The translations under genes were made by a program, and so were the position numbers. Positions 63,440 to 64,000 of a stretch of 64,000 nt of DNA are shown here, in pieces. The notes under the pieces were generated by a model. It was not told the origin of the DNA. It did no database searches and worked only from the letters and a program-made list of their open reading frames with translations. Source of the DNA: Olsenella sp. An290 (GTDB lineage: Bacteria; Actinomycetota; Coriobacteriia; Coriobacteriales; Atopobiaceae); NCBI RefSeq assembly GCF_002159535.1, contig NZ_NFIU01000006.1, forward strand, positions 58,033 through 122,032, given 5' to 3'. The first letter of the stretch is position 1. Each line of letters begins with the position of its first letter.

Positions 63440-64000
63440 CTCGCGCCCTCCCCACTGATCATCGTTCGGATTGTGCGGAAGACAATCCCCAAATCAAGCT
63501 TGAGGCATCGGCTCTCGATATACGCAATGTCAATCCGCGCCTTCTCCTTGGGCAGCAGGTCGTAGCCGCCCTCCACCTGTGCGAGCCCCGTAATGCCGGG
63601 CTTCACCATCACGCGCTGCTCCCAACCGTGGATGCGCTGGCAAAAGACCTCGTGGAACGCCGGACGCTCCGGTCGTGGGCCGATGAGGGACATGTCGCCG
63701 CGCACCACGTTCCAGAACTGGGGAATCTCGTCCAGTCGCTTGTTGCGGAGAAACTTCCCAAAGGGCGTCACACGAGGATCCTCGTCTTTTGCCCACTGAG
63801 CCCCACGCGCCTCGGCGTTCTGATACATGGAGCGGAATTTATAGAGGTTGAACACCCGGCCGTTCAGGCCCACACGACGCTGCGCGTAGATGTGTGTTTG
63901 ATAGCCTCCGTATTGCGGGTTTGAGCGCGGTGGTTTTTCGGGAATGAGCGCGAAAAAGTTTCGGGTCTGAGCGCGGGCACGCCGACCATCCCGTTCGGCC
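63436..64000 (-). CDS. Initiating sugar (phospho)transferase, incomplete
   Basis: C-terminal part of a bacterial sugar transferase (WcaJ/PglC type), which loads the first sugar phosphate on undecaprenyl phosphate. Recognisable from YAQRRVGLNGRVFNLYKFRS through RLDEIPQFWNVVRGDMSLIGPRPERP to VKPGITGLAQV, covering about 150 residues. Upstream of residue Tyr at about 63888 the frame stays open to the window edge, but the residues no longer look like the family: the membrane segment and the start region are missing and a short direct repeat (63922-63975) runs through the frame. The gene is probably interrupted or fused to a repeat; it may also be cut by the window. Confidence 0.7.
   Translation of the reverse strand, partial: AERDGRRARAQTRNFFALIPEKPPRSNPQYGGYQTHIYAQRRVGLNGRVFNLYKFRSMYQNAEARGAQWAKDEDPRVTPFGKFLRNKRLDEIPQFWNVVRGDMSLIGPRPERPAFHEVFCQRIHGWEQRVMVKPGITGLAQVEGGYDLLPKEKARIDIAYIESRCLKLDLGIVFRTIRTMISGEGAR
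63922..63975 (+). repeat. TGAGCGCG direct repeat with 23-bp period
   Basis: TGAGCGCG occurs at 63922, 63945 and 63968, exactly 23 bp apart; the first two are followed by TTTCGGG about 9-10 bp on. It lies where sugar-transferase homology stops. Confidence 0.8.

Noticed and set aside
63922..63975. CRISPR array
   Set aside because: Only an 8-bp motif is constant and the period is 23 bp, too short for repeat plus spacer.

Overview
The window is high-GC DNA with actinobacterial features. A dnaK-grpE-dnaJ-hspR operon is closed by a MerR-type HspR, three wall-anchored proteins use sortases, and one transporter looks like the Mg2+-selective NRAMP-related branch known from Eggerthella. The best guess is a host-associated, anaerobic member of Coriobacteriia (Olsenella/Atopobium-like). 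This is inferred from gene content; no rRNA is present to confirm it.

Layout. 1-9.4 kb: two tandem paralogous GH2 beta-galactosidases with many accessory domains; the complete one ends in a VPETG wall-sorting signal. 9.5-13.9 kb: heat-shock operon read on the minus strand. 14-18.6 kb: a metallophosphoesterase, a CbiK-like chelatase and a NifX-like protein (minus), divergent from an 859-residue fusion of CoA-disulfide-reductase-like, rhodanese, siroheme/[4Fe-4S] and double-ferredoxin modules. 18.7-24.1 kb: accessory region with a toxin-antitoxin locus, gene remnants, a zinc-ribbon/EcsC-like protein, a DUF4230 protein divergent from a small XRE regulator across a perfect 20-bp palindrome, and a MerR regulator coupled to a repeat-containing lipoprotein. 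24.1-31 kb: metA, DEAD-box helicase, rRNA methyltransferase, L-lactate permease, tadA, tRNA-Ser(UGA), lemA. 31-40 kb: a wall-anchored GH20 hexosaminidase and a membrane-bound GH3 with swapped domain order. 40-43.3 kb: a probable magnesium module (PRC/MgtE-N/CBS protein without a channel, a 72-residue membrane protein, an NRAMP-related transporter). 43.4-45.7 kb: PP2C phosphatase, a membrane-tethered dCTP-deaminase-like protein and a small membrane protein. 45.8-48.6 kb: LytR-CpsA-Psr protein, class B-like sortase and its probable SPKTD substrate. 49.5-50.2 kb: DinJ-YafQ-type toxin-antitoxin pair. 50.5-64 kb: a minus-strand surface-polysaccharide cluster with a complete UDP-L-FucNAc pathway (CapE, CapF, CapG), UDP-glucuronate/galacturonate synthesis, Wzx, Wzy, three glycosyltransferases, two acyltransferases and an initiating sugar transferase that is cut off or interrupted at the right edge.

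Taken together the genes describe a gut or oral glycan forager. Surface galactosidases and a hexosaminidase would trim host glycans, GH3 would act at the membrane, lactate can be moved by LctP, and the wall/capsule machinery displays proteins and polysaccharide.

The most unusual non-coding content is: (i) a dispersed intergenic palindrome built on GTGCAAAGGGGACAG that flanks the chaperone and siroheme-linked genes, often as inverted pairs; (ii) an array of about 4.5 tandem ~63-bp imperfect palindromes at 36443-36731; (iii) a three-copy AAGTACCCAAC repeat between metA and the helicase; (iv) a perfect 22-bp inverted repeat at 48786-48834; and (v) a 23-bp-period repeat where the sugar-transferase homology stops.
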